A stretch of 64,000 nucleotides of DNA, from assembly GCA_037127315.1 (NCBI GenBank), contig JBBBDQ010000445.1:1311001-1375000 (forward strand), read 5' to 3'. A program made the translations under genes and the position numbers. Below, in pieces: positions 1 through 9,730 of the stretch (positions are counted from its first letter, which is position 1; each line of letters begins with the position of its first letter). This stretch comes from Ascarosepion bandense (lineage: Eukaryota > Mollusca > Cephalopoda > Sepiida > Sepiidae). The notes under the pieces were generated by a model, which saw only the letters and a program-made list of their open reading frames with translations, had not been told where the DNA came from and did not search any database.

Positions 1-157
1 CCTAATCCACTAACTTGCACCCATTCCCTCCAACACTCTCCCTACGTACCTCCTAACTCATCTATCACCATCCCTATGACATTTCCTATACCCAATCACT
101 CTATGTAGCCCCATGTGCTATAGTGGCAGTGGACTGCCTTGCTTGGGGTGATATAAT

Positions 158-160
<3 letters not shown>
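1..160 (+). mobile_element. LINE-B 3' terminal fragment
   Basis: This is the 3' untranslated end of the Jockey/CR1-type LINE that recurs throughout the window. It is recognised by the terminal signature GCCTTGCTTGGGGTGATAT, preceded by a C-rich stretch with 'cagtggca' that is shared with the copies at 8463, 31975 and 54800. The copy starts before the window edge and its A-rich end runs into a (TA)n tract. Confidence 0.75.

Positions 161-197
<37 letters not shown>
160..197. repeat. (TA)n microsatellite
   Basis: An uninterrupted TA run abutting the A-rich 3' end of a LINE-B copy. Confidence 0.95.
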
Positions 198-200
<3 letters not shown>

Positions 201-295
201 GACGTAGACTTTAAAGAAAACCGGAAACCCAGTCCTAAACAGAGAATAATGGATAAAATTCTACTCCTTTTTGTTAAAAAAAAAAACAAAAACAA

Positions 296-862
296 AAAAG
301 ACATGTGGTCAAGGAACAAGGACAAAAAAGCTTGTAAGAGCAGCTGCCATGAACATATTTGTAAAAAAAGACAGAGGGAAGCCACATCACGTCGGTGAGA
401 AAGAGACTGAAGTCAAGCTGCCAAGTCAGGATCTCTTACATCGCAGATCCTTCTTTGGATTTTGTCGAGAACTTCAAGAAGAATAGCAGATACATTGGCA
501 GTATTCAATGCACAGACTAATGGTAGATTTATAAATGTGCAAAATGGATTCTGATGAGAAAAACTTCTTAGCCTGACACCATGACCCAACCTTTCTAGCA
601 GTAGCTGTAGTTATTGTTTCAATGTCATTTCGTTTGGGATCATTTGAGGGGCAATGTGTTGCTCTCTAAGAGACGAGCATCGTCTATTCTTATAAGAAGC
701 AAGAAAGTTTCTCTATGGTGGTTAAATGAAAGCAGCTTTGTTTTAAAAGGCATTCACATTTACAAACCATTTTCTATGACATTCAATCACAGATTGGAGG
801 TCTTTTTGAATAGCAGCAACTGGGTTTACTTTGATTTCTTATTGAAATGAGATTAAATGTTT
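296..862 (-). mobile_element. LINE-B C-terminal fragment, inverted twin of 3582-4141
   Basis: The minus strand carries the region encoding the extreme C-terminus of the LINE-B reverse transcriptase, degenerate and without a long open frame. It is nearly the reverse complement of 3582-4141 along its whole length, apart from a 9-10 bp deletion in the other copy near position 3848. Both arms share departures from the family consensus, for example the shortened stretch around 'ctgccaatgtatctgct'. They therefore look like one degenerate segment duplicated in inverted orientation, not two independent insertions. The fragment is flanked by direct repeats at 211-298 and 861-947. Confidence 0.75.
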
Positions 863-947
863 AAAGAAACCGGAAACCCAGTCCTAAACATAGAATAAGG
901 AATAAAATTCTACTCCTTTTTGTTAAAAAAAACAAAACAAAAAAAAA
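861..947. repeat. Direct repeat, partner of 211-298
   Basis: About 85 bp containing 'ccggaaacccagtcctaaac' and an A-rich tail is repeated at 211-298. The two copies flank the LINE-B fragment at 296-862. On the minus strand the sequence resembles the 'tgtttaggatgtggtttcc' 3' untranslated segment seen at 25780, 57290 and 57440. The pair is therefore either two 3' ends of nested LINE-B insertions or an unusually long target duplication. Confidence 0.6.
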
Positions 948-1249
948 AACAGGAAAAGTGTGAGGCAGATGATAATTGAACCTTTTGTAGGGGGCGAAAA
1001 ATAAAATAAATCATAAAAAATTAAGAGTTTAGACGGAGTAAAACTATCCGAATGTTTTATATTTTCGAGTGCTTTTGGCTAGTCTATTAGGATTTTTTAA
1101 AACTGAACCCATACTTTTACATATGTTTTTACAGTTTTTGCACACTTTATTCCCCTAAAAATTAACCACTTATAAATAAAAATAAAAATGCAATAGGAGC
1201 CGTGCTTAATGAAAATTATATAAAAGAGGTATTACTGCCCAAATACACA

Positions 1250-1292
<43 letters not shown>

Positions 1293-1464
1293 CAGATATA
1301 ATCTGAGTAGAGGAACAGTATGATTTTAAAAATACAAGAGAAAAACTATATATATTTTTTTGCCTTTTTTTTCATCAATGAATAAAACATGTCAGTTAAA
1401 ACAAAATACAGTTTTCCTTTTCTCTCTTTAAAGATAGCTACAATCTCCAAAAGTTTGAAAAAGT
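948..1464. other. AT-rich DNA without recognised gene
   Basis: I see no coding or RNA gene here. The stretch contains a (TA)n tract at 1255-1289 and A/T-rich filler. Confidence 0.5.
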
Positions 1465-1545
1465 TTGAATAGCCCACTGTGCACCAGTGGTATTTCTGCC
1501 TTGTTTGGGGTGAAATGATTATTAAAAATAATAAAATAAAAAAAA
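1465..1545 (+). mobile_element. LINE-B 3' tail
   Basis: A short 3' terminal fragment: 'caccagtggtatttctgcc' followed by a degenerate form of the terminal signature and an A-rich run. Confidence 0.6.
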
Positions 1546-1611
1546 GAAACATGTTTTATTGTACTATTCATTAGATCGATACATTGGCTGCTTATTATTT
1601 TTTTGTGAGTT

Positions 1612-1765
1612 ATCAATATTTAAATTATTTACATGCAGACTATTGCACTTGTCTTTATTGTTGTTACCCTGTTTCAGTTGTGTTCTGCTGGCTTCATCAG
1701 GTGTATATTGATCCAAGTCACTTACAGGGAATTTCAAACTGAACCCTTTTTTTCTTAGATTGTTC
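1612..1765 (-). mobile_element. Hammerhead-bearing dispersed repeat (family H)
   Basis: On the minus strand the order is 'gtttgaaattccctg', then CACCUGAUGA, a weak CAG/CUG stem, GAAAC, and a tail matching 'caataaagatgaggacaac' and 'gtaaataat' of the other family H copies (7.7, 13.6, 51.1, 52.0, 57.9, 59.0 and 59.5 kb). The CUGAUGA and GAAA blocks are those of a hammerhead core. Stem I and stem II are eroded in this copy. Confidence 0.55.
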
Positions 1766-2016
1766 TCATATCTAGGGATATCTCATTTAGTTCTTAATTT
1801 TAGGACAGCTCATTTATTGCACATCATCTTTCTACTGAGCGATTGACCTCACAATTACTATATCAACAAATTAACAGACCAACACTTTAATACATTAAGC
1901 TATTGTCCCCTGGGAAGAAATTGGAGCTTTGTACCTAACCTGCCTGCTAATGGTTATGCTTGACTGCACTCATGGAATTGATAATAACAAGATAGATAAG
2001 GACAATAGTCGATGGA

Positions 2017-2132
2017 TCTTCTTCTATGTGCAATGTCCCTTCAGGTGGTAGGTAATCATAGCTTTCCACATCACTTGTCACTCTTAATACCCTTTCTCCT
2101 ATTATCCCACTCTATCCCTGCTTCACTCAGAC
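2017..2132 (-). mobile_element. RTE-A antisense fragment (left part)
   Basis: The + strand reads 'ctatgtgcaatgtcccttca...', the antisense form of the RTE-A 3' end that also occurs at 11060, 17918, 21208 and 44284. The element is interrupted at about 2133 by a LINE-B fragment and resumes at 2273. Confidence 0.6.
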
Positions 2133-2268
2133 AGGCAGTATGGCTTCTGCTTCTCGCATTCCACAGATGACATGCTAATGACCATCACAGAGTACATGTT
2201 CCAGGCTCTTGAGGAGTCTGGCTGTTGCTGTTGCCCTGGACAACTTCAAGGCTTTTGACAGGGTTAGG
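2133..2268 (+). pseudogene. LINE-B reverse transcriptase palm fragment
   Basis: Read with a frameshift, it gives residues like 'RQYGF', 'MTITEYMFQAL' and an FDRV remnant. These correspond to the segment before and at RT motif A in the long copy at 53640-53790 (QYGFRF, TTITEYI, DISKMFDRVW). Both ends are truncated and the fragment sits inside an opposite-strand RTE-A copy. It ends in 'agggttagggttagg' at the junction. Confidence 0.6.
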
Positions 2269-2272
2269 GTTA

Positions 2273-2500
2273 GGTAAACTTCTTGTCTTCAATCTGCCCT
2301 GTGAGTATCAGATTTTCCAAGCCTTTTTTCCTCATTACATTCTCCAGAAATTTCAACTGTCTTTTCCTGATGTTAAGTATATGTTTACTTTTTGTTTCCA
2401 TTTTCTCCAAAACCTCATATGTTTAGTCTATTGTATCCTCAGCATCTTTCTGTAAAACCCACATTTCTGTTGACTCAAATCACTTCTTCATCTGAGGTGA
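2273..2500 (-). mobile_element. RTE-A antisense fragment (right part)
   Basis: Continuation of the RTE-A fragment at 2017-2132. On the minus strand it encodes the conserved C-terminal tail of the endonuclease-reverse transcriptase in degenerate form. The + strand phrases 'gtgagtatcagattttccaa' and 'cttttcctgatgttaagta' match the well-preserved copy at 11230-11310. Confidence 0.65.
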
Positions 2501-2654
2501 TACACTGGCATTATGGATCTAAATCCATCTCTTACCCACTCCTATCAGAGAAACCCCTCCTTGATTGACTTCAGGGGTGTAGCTGTACTCACCACATTTG
2601 GTCAGTTGTCAGTTGGTGGGTTCATTTAACCCATTTGGCATAGATGGTTTTAAA

Positions 2655-2786
2655 TATAAAGTTGTTCTTCTTCTAGAGAGGGCTGCCACTCAAGTCTATA
2701 GGACCCAGGGTATCCTGGTCTAGCTTGGAGAAGAGATGGGTTAATACCTTCCCAAGAATATTTGCACGTAAGTGAATATGACAAAG
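2655..2786 (-). mobile_element. tRNA-derived SINE, split by a second SINE
   Basis: A minus-strand copy of the tRNA-derived SINE body ('ggttaataccttcccaag', 'gcacgtaagtgaat'). It continues at about 3102-3135, after the inserted SINE at 2787-3088. Confidence 0.65.
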
Positions 2787-3088
2787 GAGGTGCTTTGTGG
2801 TGTAGTGAATATCTGCTCAGAATGAGAAATTGGAGAGCTGAGTTCAAATTCCAGTTGAGTTTGTTGCATTCACTTACACACCTTGGGAAAGGTATTAATC
2901 CATCTTTTCTCTCTCTAGCTATGGGTTACAATAGCAGAATAGATTGGGTTCTAATGTCTTGGTTGGCAACCAGTCTACCTTGCCCAGGGGATAAAGGTGT
3001 TTGCATTGGATCAACACTCCTACCTCTCAAAAAGAGAAATTACAGAAGCATCAATGACCCATGCTCCACTGGGTATGATGAGGTTTAG
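2787..3088 (+). mobile_element. tRNA-derived SINE with target-site duplication
   Basis: The head has an A-box-like TGGTGTAGTG and a B-box-like GAGTTCAAATTCC, the internal RNA polymerase III promoter layout of a tRNA-derived SINE. The body reads 'ttgggaaaggtattaatcc' and 'ttggcaaccagtctac'. It interrupts an opposite-strand SINE. The 13-bp flanks GAATATGACAAAG (2774-2786) and GAATATGATAAAG (3089-3101) differ at one base and mark the insertion. Confidence 0.8.
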
Positions 3089-3135
3089 GAATATGATAAA
3101 GTCAACTGGAATTTGAATTCTGCAATTCACAATCT

Positions 3136-3581
3136 GACCTGTTATTCTTTACTACAATTTACCCCAATAATGGAATTCTACAATGGACATTGCAATCAGA
3201 AATAATTTATTTCAAAATATTACTCTAGATTAAATTTAAAAACTGAAATAAATTTTTAAATTCATAATTCAAAGTGCTTAATGTTCAGTAATATATGAAA
3301 AAGAGATTATGAATTTCAAACCTTTTTTAAAATTTAAATTATGTTGTATAAGCGCATTTTGTTGGCTGGGGTGGAAGACAGTGAATTTACATAGCAAACT
3401 GGACCTTCCCCAACATTAACTTTTGTAAAATTTAATATAGATTTTTTTTTTTATTCATGATCTAGAGTGCTTAATTTATAGTGACATGAAAAAATTAAAC
3501 AATTATTTCTGGTTGCAAGAACATTGTACTACTCCATCAATTTTTTTTTTAAATATTTGATTATTTAAAAAGTAGAATGCA
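3136..3581. other. AT-rich DNA without recognised gene
   Basis: Only short A/T homopolymer runs. I see no repeat family, RNA gene or open frame worth calling. Confidence 0.5.
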
Positions 3582-4465
3582 GATGACACTAACATTTAAT
3601 CCCATTTCAATGAGAAATCAAAGTAAACCCAGTTGCTGCTATTCAAAAAGACCTTCAATCTGTGATTGAATGTCATAGAAAAGGGTTTGTAAATGTGAAT
3701 GCCTTTAAAACAAAGCTGCTCTCATTTAACCACCATAGAGAAACTTTCTTGCCTCCCATAAGAATAGACGATGCTCGTCTCTTAGAGAGCAACACATTGC
3801 CCCTCAAATGATCCCAAACGAAATGACATTGAATCAATAACTACAGCTAAGGTTGGGTCATGGTGTCAGGCTAAGAAGTTTTTCTCATCAGAATCCATTT
3901 TGCACATTTATAAATCTACCATTAGTCTGTGCATTGAATACTGCCAATGTATCTGCTATTCTTTTTGAAGTTCTCAACAAAATCCAAAGAAGGTTCTGTG
4001 ATGTAAGAGATCCTGACTTGGCAGCTTGACTTCAGTCTCTTTCTCACCGACGTAATGTGGCTTCCCTCTGTCTTTTTTTACAAATATTTTCATGGCAGCT
4101 GCTCTTACAAGCTATTTTGTCCTTGTTCCTTGACCACATGTTTTTACACATGCTACAAGATTAATGTCTAGGTCCAACCCTTTTACTGTCAAAATAGTTA
4201 AATAGTAACATTCTCTTCTACTCTAATAGTTTCTTTTCTTGCACTTCCCATTTGTGGAACTCACTTCATTTTCTTGCTTCCCTGATAGCTACAATGTCCA
4301 AAATTTTAAATGCAACATGAATTGCCATCTCCTGTCTACTTGATTCCAATCCATCTCTTATCTTTCATTGACATCTCCTTACCTTGTTTTTCTCACACAC
4401 TCTAACCCCTGGCACACCAGTGGTGATCCTGCCTTGCTTGGGATGAAAGGATTATATAAAAAAAA
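3582..4465 (+). mobile_element. LINE-B 3' copy, degenerate
   Basis: This runs from inside the RT C-terminal region to the terminal signature 'gccttgcttgggatgaaagg' and an A-rich tail. 'aatgtggcttccctctgtct' and 'tgtggaactcacttc' are the LINE-B landmarks. Frameshifts and stops are abundant. The first 560 bp form an inverted pair with 296-862. Confidence 0.8.
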
Positions 4466-4649
4466 ATTCTTTCTGTGTTATGTTTCTGATGCTATTTTTT
4501 CCTCGTGTTTTGACTTTAATGTAATTTGTGTTTTTGAGAAGCAGTCTTTCCAAGCTCTGACATGCTGCATAGGACTGTGAGCATATTCCTATTTTTAAAA
4601 AAATTTCTATACTCCATTTCCACTATTAAATAATGCAAGGTTGATGGTA

Positions 4650-4849
4650 GGAGAGAAGCATGAAGAAAAAATAACATCGGAAATATAACACCCTTGAGAA
4701 TGGCCAGTTAAGTGGCTGAAAGCACTTGGAAAAATAATAATTACGGAACATTTTTACATTCCTTAACTTCAACAAAAAGGAAAAATGTAAGAATACTGGA
4801 AAAATTAAATAAAAAATAAATAGAATCTTCCTTGTTGGTTGTTTTCAAT

Positions 4850-4855
<6 letters not shown>
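4650..4855 (+). repeat. Dispersed repeat family G, adjacent to (TA)n
   Basis: It matches 37230-37455 across phrases such as 'ggaacatttttacattcctt' and 'agaatactggaaaaattaaa'. Both copies end at a (TA)n tract. No function is recognised. Confidence 0.5.

Positions 4856-4897
<42 letters not shown>
4855..4897. repeat. (TA)n microsatellite
   Basis: A long uninterrupted TA tract at the end of a family G copy. Confidence 0.95.
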
Positions 4898-4899
<2 letters not shown>

Positions 4900-4999
4900 T
4901 CTTGTGGCTTTGGCTGAGATAGAACCCACTACACCCCTCCAGTATTCCCTGTGCATTTGGAACCCTGGCGCAATTTGTAGCGAAATTCATAATCTTGTC

Positions 5000-5262
5000 A
5001 AGTAGCTGAATACTTGATGCTTTGCCAGGGCTACCAAGGGTGTTTTATTGTGACACCAACACTAGATGTGTTGCCTCCAGGCCCCATCCTGTTATTTAAC
5101 CTATAACTGGAGGGGAGTGATGGATTAATACCTTTCCCAAGGGTACCAGTGCTTAAGTGAATGCAGGGTACTCAACTGGAATTTGAACTCAGCTCACTGA
5201 TTTCACCCTCCAAGCCAACATCCACTGCACCACAATGCACATCCGTCAATACTATATATTTA
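5000..5262 (-). mobile_element. tRNA-derived SINE
   Basis: The minus-strand head 'gtggtgcagtgg' (A box) lies at about 5240-5252 and the B-box-like region follows. The body phrase 'taatacctttcccaaggg' is clear. The distal end is diverged. Confidence 0.7.
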
Positions 5263-5268
5263 TACTAA

Positions 5269-5758
5269 CAGTATAGCCCGGCATTGCTCGGGTGTAATGA
5301 AAGCTTTAAAACTAATCCATGGTCCTGGAGCTCAGACTCTTTGGACGTTGGCACAAAAGACTAAAAGCAATAGTTGTTTCCAGTTAAAGTGAAACCGTAG
5401 ACTGAAAGAAAAATGAATGGATGTAAGTCAAATTTTGATTTCCGGGTATCAATATCAAATTTTCTGCACTATTGTAAGAACTACAACCTTGAAACTTCTG
5501 AATATCGTTTCTTATGTCTTTGTCTATGAGTGTATCAAATTTGATTAAAATCAGATCACTCCTTCTATAACCCGATTTTTTTGATTATCGATTTTTAATA
5601 TTTATCGGGGGTACCTCGACACAAAACCTAGCTAAGAACACTCGCAGACGCTTATAGTACAACTGAGTAAATTTTCAAGAAAATCGGTTCAGCTGTTTTG
5701 GAGTCTATAGGTAATGGACACATACACAAAGTTCCATTTATAAATAAGTTTATATGTA
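5269..5758 (+). mobile_element. TA-element copy 1, internally deleted
   Basis: It begins 'ctaacagtatagcccggca' and contains 'gtcctggagctcagactc' and 'aaaatcggttcagctgttt'. Compared with copies at 24327, 37476 and 63422, the middle segment with the (CA)n and (TA)n tracts is missing; the halves join at about 5458. The family is bounded by (TA)n, has no recognised coding capacity and I leave it unclassified. Confidence 0.7.
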
Positions 5759-5840
5759 TATATAGTATTGAATCATGATAATGTTTAGTGTCAAAGTTGT
5801 TGTTTTTCAGTGGTTTTACTGATAAAATATATTTTGGTTA

Positions 5841-5846
<6 letters not shown>

Positions 5847-5893
<47 letters not shown>
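5847..5893. repeat. (TA)n microsatellite
   Basis: A long TA tract next to a degenerate hammerhead-like segment at 5895-5995. Confidence 0.95.
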
Positions 5894-5894
<1 letters not shown>

Positions 5895-5895
<1 letters not shown>

Positions 5896-5995
5896 AAAAA
5901 TCTGGCAAACTTGTGAAAAAGTTTTTGCATGATACATTTTGTGCTGTAGAACTTCATCAGGCTAAAGTGATATTTTTTCCACTTTGTTATAGATT
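5895..5995 (-). ncRNA. Degenerate hammerhead-like segment beside (TA)n
   Basis: The minus strand has CUGAUGA, then a stem III-like ACUU...AAGU, as in the complete motif at 41311-41364. The GAAA block is lost and no convincing stem II remains. It is called from layout and partial similarity only. Confidence 0.3.
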
Positions 5996-6480
5996 TTCAT
6001 AAATTATTAAATTTAATTATTCTAAATGCCATACCATGTCAAATCAGGGTATAGGGGTTATGTCTTTCCATGAATTCTTTTTCTTTATTATGTATGAATT
6101 GCTATGGATTCTTGGGAATGGTAATAGAGTGGTTTACTGTATTTTTCTCCGTGGTTTTGAGTTGTGCTTCTCCTAGAAGACTGGCTGCTACACATAGCTA
6201 GATTGATATTTTTTTTTTTTATGGCTCATGAATCCATTCAAGATTATTTAAAGCCAGAAAATATTTTTAGATTGTAAGAATTTATTTTTTTAGATAATAG
6301 TGATTTTATGGTACTGTTATGACTGAAGGACCATAGAAAGATAACATGGACTCGGATATAAGGTTGAATAGTATATTCTCGGGAAGCATAGCATAAAGGT
6401 AAACGTGGACTGGAGAGTACTTTCTCTCGCAGGCGTCCTGACTCACTCATTCACTCTCACTGTGGCTACTACACAGTGAA
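5996..6480. other. No recognised gene
   Basis: A unique-looking AT-rich stretch. I see no repeat or gene that I can support. Confidence 0.45.
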
Positions 6481-6775
6481 TTTTTACTCAGACTTGGTAG
6501 AAAGGTGTGGACAAGTCCATCTGTAGGTAAGTCCTTAGAACAGGTATAAATCGTACTAATTAACACCAAGCTGGAGAGAGAAGAGGTTGATTCATACCTT
6601 TTGCAAAGGTATTTGCACATAAGTGAATATAATGAACTCGATCTGGAATGAGAGCTTTGCTTTCTGATTTCCAATCCTGAGCCACCCACACAGCCAACCT
6701 TAGAGGACTTGTTATTCCCAAGCAGCCACCCCCATCTAGTTACTGATCAGGATTGATGTCGCTTTGGTGATTGTA
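6480..6775 (-). mobile_element. SINE with 5S rRNA-derived head
   Basis: 6700-6775 is antisense to the middle of 5S rRNA ('cacccccatctagttactga', 'tttggtgattgtat'). It adjoins a minus-strand tRNA-type SINE body at 6480-6700 ('attcataccttttgcaaagg'). The pairing is the same as at 17045-17270 and 48816-49105. Confidence 0.6.
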
Positions 6776-6814
6776 TATGAACTGGTTGTTAATTCAATGC
6801 TAGAGATGTTACTG

Positions 6815-7310
6815 TGTTTTTTATTTTTTATTTTTAATGACTTAACCCCAAGCAAGACGTTAACACCACTGATGTGCAAGGGGCTACATAAGACTAAAAG
6901 TTTAGATAGAAGGAGAGTAAAGAGAAAGATGAACCAGTTAGAAAGGAGCAAGAGAAGGATGGGAATACAGGTGTGATGACAGTTGCAAAGAGAGAAAGGA
7001 AAAGATATACAAGGTGATGTAGAAAGAACTGGAGTCAAGTGGTTAAGGGATGGGTATTGACATTGCATTTAAATTCCTTGAGGTTGTAGCCATCAGGAAA
7101 GCAAGAATATGGAAGCGAGTTCCACTGGCGAGAAGTTCGAGAAAAAAAGCTGCTGGAGTAGAATTGTTGTCTGCATCTGGTTGATTTAACTTTGAATCAG
7201 TGGGACCCAGTTGCCAGTCTGGTTGCACGATTAAACTCCTGTGTCAGGGGCACCAGTGACTTAAGTTCATCAGAACAGACAGAGAGAAGCCACATCCCGT
7301 CGGTGAGAAA
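6815..7310 (-). mobile_element. LINE-B 3' copy
   Basis: The minus strand runs from the RT C-terminal region (antisense 'agaagccacatcccgtcggtg') through 'gagttccactggcgag' to the terminal signature near 6840. Frameshifted, no intact ORF. A degenerate SINE-like stretch (7310-7440) follows. Confidence 0.75.
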
Positions 7311-7544
7311 GTGTGGAGAAGAAATGGGTTCATGCCTTTCTGAAGGTTGTTAATAAAGAAGACTGGAACTTGAACTTGTTTCACTGACTCCCATTTTCGC
7401 ATTAATAACCATTATGCCAGTCTTATATCCAATAAATATTGTAAAGTAAATTTTACTTCCTTCGTGGGTCAGGCAGCCATTCCTGCAATGGTACAATTTT
7501 AAAAAAAAAACTCTACCAGGATTGAGTACAACTTGGAATTTTGA

Positions 7545-7850
7545 ACTGAACCCTTTTTCGATCACTGTGGTAGATTGTTTTCATTCCATGAGTCATGCCA
7601 CTTCCAGATGTTTTAGTTAGCTCCATTTAACTTGACTCAGTAAGTTTTTGTTTGTCATTGTTGTCACCAGGTATTGAACTCACAACTGTTTAGGTCAAGT
7701 CAAACTTCCAATCACCTGAAGAAGGTTGAGTGTACATGGCCGAAATGTTGTGAATATGACAAAAATGGGAACAATAGTCTGAACAGTGTAAATACCTCAT
7801 CTCAGAAATATCAACAAATATTGGCTACTTTATATTTAATTCTTAAAGTT
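7545..7850 (+). mobile_element. Family H repeat, head-to-head halves, with hammerhead-like core
   Basis: 7545-7700 is the minus-strand 5' half of family H ('gaactgaaccctttttcgat', 'agtcatgccacttccag'). It is joined to a plus-strand 3' half. In the latter, CACCUGAAGA (7713-7722) is followed by a GU-rich stem GGUUG/UGGCC and GAAAUGUU, then GUGAAU. CUGAAGA fits the hammerhead consensus CUGANGA. The tail 'gtgtaaatacctcatct' recurs at 13905-13930. Confidence 0.6.
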
Positions 7851-7892
7851 TATATTCTCATTCTGAACAATTATCTATTACATCACCTGCAC

Positions 7893-8180
7893 ATCCAAGC
7901 TTACAGCACCTGATATTCCCAAGTGGTCACCCATCTAGGTACTGACCAGGCTCAACATTGCTTAACTCCAATTTCCAATTTCAAACCATTATCCATTACA
8001 CCACTTGCACATTCAAGCTTACAGCACCTGATATTCCCAAGTGATCACCCATCTAGGTACTGACCAGGCTCAACATTGCTTAACTCCAATTTCCAATTCC
8101 AAGCCATTATCCATTACACCACCTGCACATCCAAGCTTACAGCACCTGGTATTCCGAAGCAGTCACTATCCAAGCTTTAT
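7893..8180 (-). repeat. Tandem 5S rRNA/tRNA-SINE chimeric units
   Basis: About three units of roughly 124 bp start at about 7899, 8023 and 8146. On the minus strand each combines the 3' half of 5S rRNA ('gatgggtgatcacttggg', 'aggtgctgtaagcttgga') with a tRNA-type SINE head ('gtgcaggtggtgtaatggat'). The array shows that the junction of the composite SINE has been tandemly duplicated. Confidence 0.75.
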
Positions 8181-8410
8181 TTGTTGACTTTGGTGATCCC
8201 GTGCTTTAATATGATATGATCATAAGTCCTTTGAAGCTGGAAAAAGGAAATAAGTGGGCACAGTGAAAGTGCTGTGCAATAATTGTTATTCTGTATGCAC
8301 TTTTATAAAATGCTAGAAGCAAATATTATATGGCAAGGATCTTGCTCCTATTTAAGAGTAATTTCATTTAAAAATATGTTTATAACATTTTTAGAGACTA
8401 TCACAAGTGT
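8146..8410. repeat. Direct duplicate of 9428-9712
   Basis: The degenerate 5S unit and its flank ('agtcctttgaagctgg', 'aatattatatggc', 'ggatcttgctcctattt') recur in the same orientation about 1.28 kb downstream. The two LINE-B fragments at 8463 and 9056 lie between the copies. This is either a local segmental duplication or two insertions of one longer element. Confidence 0.7.
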
Positions 8411-8462
8411 TGTTGTTTTTTCTTTTAGAAACCTTTATAATGAAGATTATTTCATATTGACA

Positions 8463-8970
8463 TCTAAACATTATCTTTGACTTCAATACTATGTGGCTTC
8501 CCTGTGTCTCTTCTGCAAATACTTTCACGGCTGCTGCTCTGATGAACTTAGCTCACTGGTGCCCCCTGTATATAAATTTACTCAGGCCACAAAATTAGCA
8601 ACTAGGTCTCACCCTTTTACTGTGAAACCAATGAATTGTAAATGCAAATTCTACTCCAGCTGTTTCTTTTCATGCATTTCCCGCCTGTGGAATTCCCTTC
8701 TGTTTACTTGCTTCCCTGACAGCTATAATCTCCAAGAATTTAAATGTAAAGTCAATAGTCATTTCCTATCTCATTAATCTGTATCCTCTCTCTCATGCTC
8801 CTCTCTACGTCCACTCCACTTTCATCAGTGTTCTCATCCTTCACTTACCCACTTCCTGACACCCCCTATTACCTGTCACTCTTTCTCATAACTTTCCTCC
8901 AATGTAACCCCCTGCAAAACAGTGGCAATAAATTGCCTTGCTTGGGACGATATGATTATAAAAAAAAAAA
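8463..8970 (+). mobile_element. LINE-B 3' copy with intact C-terminal reading frame
   Basis: 8493-8777 keeps a 94-residue frame that begins MASLCLFCKYFHGCCS and ends EFKCKVNSHFLSH. It includes the SRLWNSL motif, a common C-terminal feature of Jockey/CR1-type LINE reverse transcriptases. The 3' untranslated region ends with the 'aaattgccttgcttggga' signature and an A-tail. The copy is 5' truncated, so the frame is only a fragment of the polymerase. Confidence 0.85.
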
Positions 8971-8994
8971 GATTTCTATACTTTTATAATGTGG

Positions 8995-9055
8995 CTATAA
9001 AGTAGGGGATCAACTCCATATCACAATCAATATATAAACTGATCCATCACTTTAT
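8995..9055. repeat. Short palindromic element (hairpin family P)
   Basis: Terminal inverted sequences 'ataaagtaggggatca' and 'tgatccatcactttat' enclose a short AT core. Related palindromes lie at about 23330-23385, 31735-31790 and 58310-58372. It may be a minimal TA-inserting MITE. Confidence 0.55.
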
Positions 9056-9200
9056 GGCCACAGTCATCCTTCTCTTACCCACTTCCTGAAACCTCCTATA
9101 ACCTGTCACTCTTTCTCATAACTTTCCCCCTATGTAACCTCCTGCTAAACAGTGGCAATAAAATGCCTTGCTTCGGGCGATGTGATTATAAAAAAAAAAA
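9056..9200 (+). mobile_element. LINE-B 3' untranslated fragment
   Basis: A second copy of the LINE-B 3' end ('acccacttcctgaaacctcc', 'aatgccttgcttcgggcgat', A-tail), just after the copy at 8463-8970. Confidence 0.75.
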
Positions 9201-9427
9201 TTCAGATGTATCTTTTTCGATATTCCAGATTATATAACTGCAAATGAGAGACTGAAAATCATCTTAAATAAAGTCAGATGATATAAAAGTAACTTAGAAA
9301 ACTCAAGAAATTAAACGATATCTGACCAGTGTAGTAGTCAAAATGGGTTTAAATATGGTGACTTGTTCCTTGGAATAAAGCCCAGAAATGACTGACCATA
9401 AATTGCTTTGAACATTTGAAATACAAA

Positions 9428-9712
9428 GCATCAGGTATTTCTAAGTGGTCACCCATCTAGAAACTGACCGGGCTTTATGTTGTCTGTCTTTGGTGATCAT
9501 ACGAGAACCCATGTTACGCTGTGATATGGCCATAAGTCCTTTGAAGCTGGGAAAAAGAAATAAATGGGCACACTAAAAGTACTGCGCAATAACTGTCATT
9601 CCGAACGCAATTTTATAAATGCTAGAAGCAAATATTATATGGCGAGGATCTTGCTCCTATTTAAGAGTAATTTCATCTGACAATATTTAGTTTATAACAT
9701 TCTCAGAGAATA
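9428..9712 (-). mobile_element. 5S rRNA-derived unit with flank
   Basis: Minus-strand 5S-like sequence covers about 9428-9535. It includes the 5' end ('cataagtc' antisense to the start), 'ttggtgatcatacgagaa' and 'cacccatctagaaactgacc'. The + strand continuation is the flank shared with 8146-8410. Confidence 0.7.
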
Positions 9713-9730
9713 TTGAAAGTATGATGGTAC

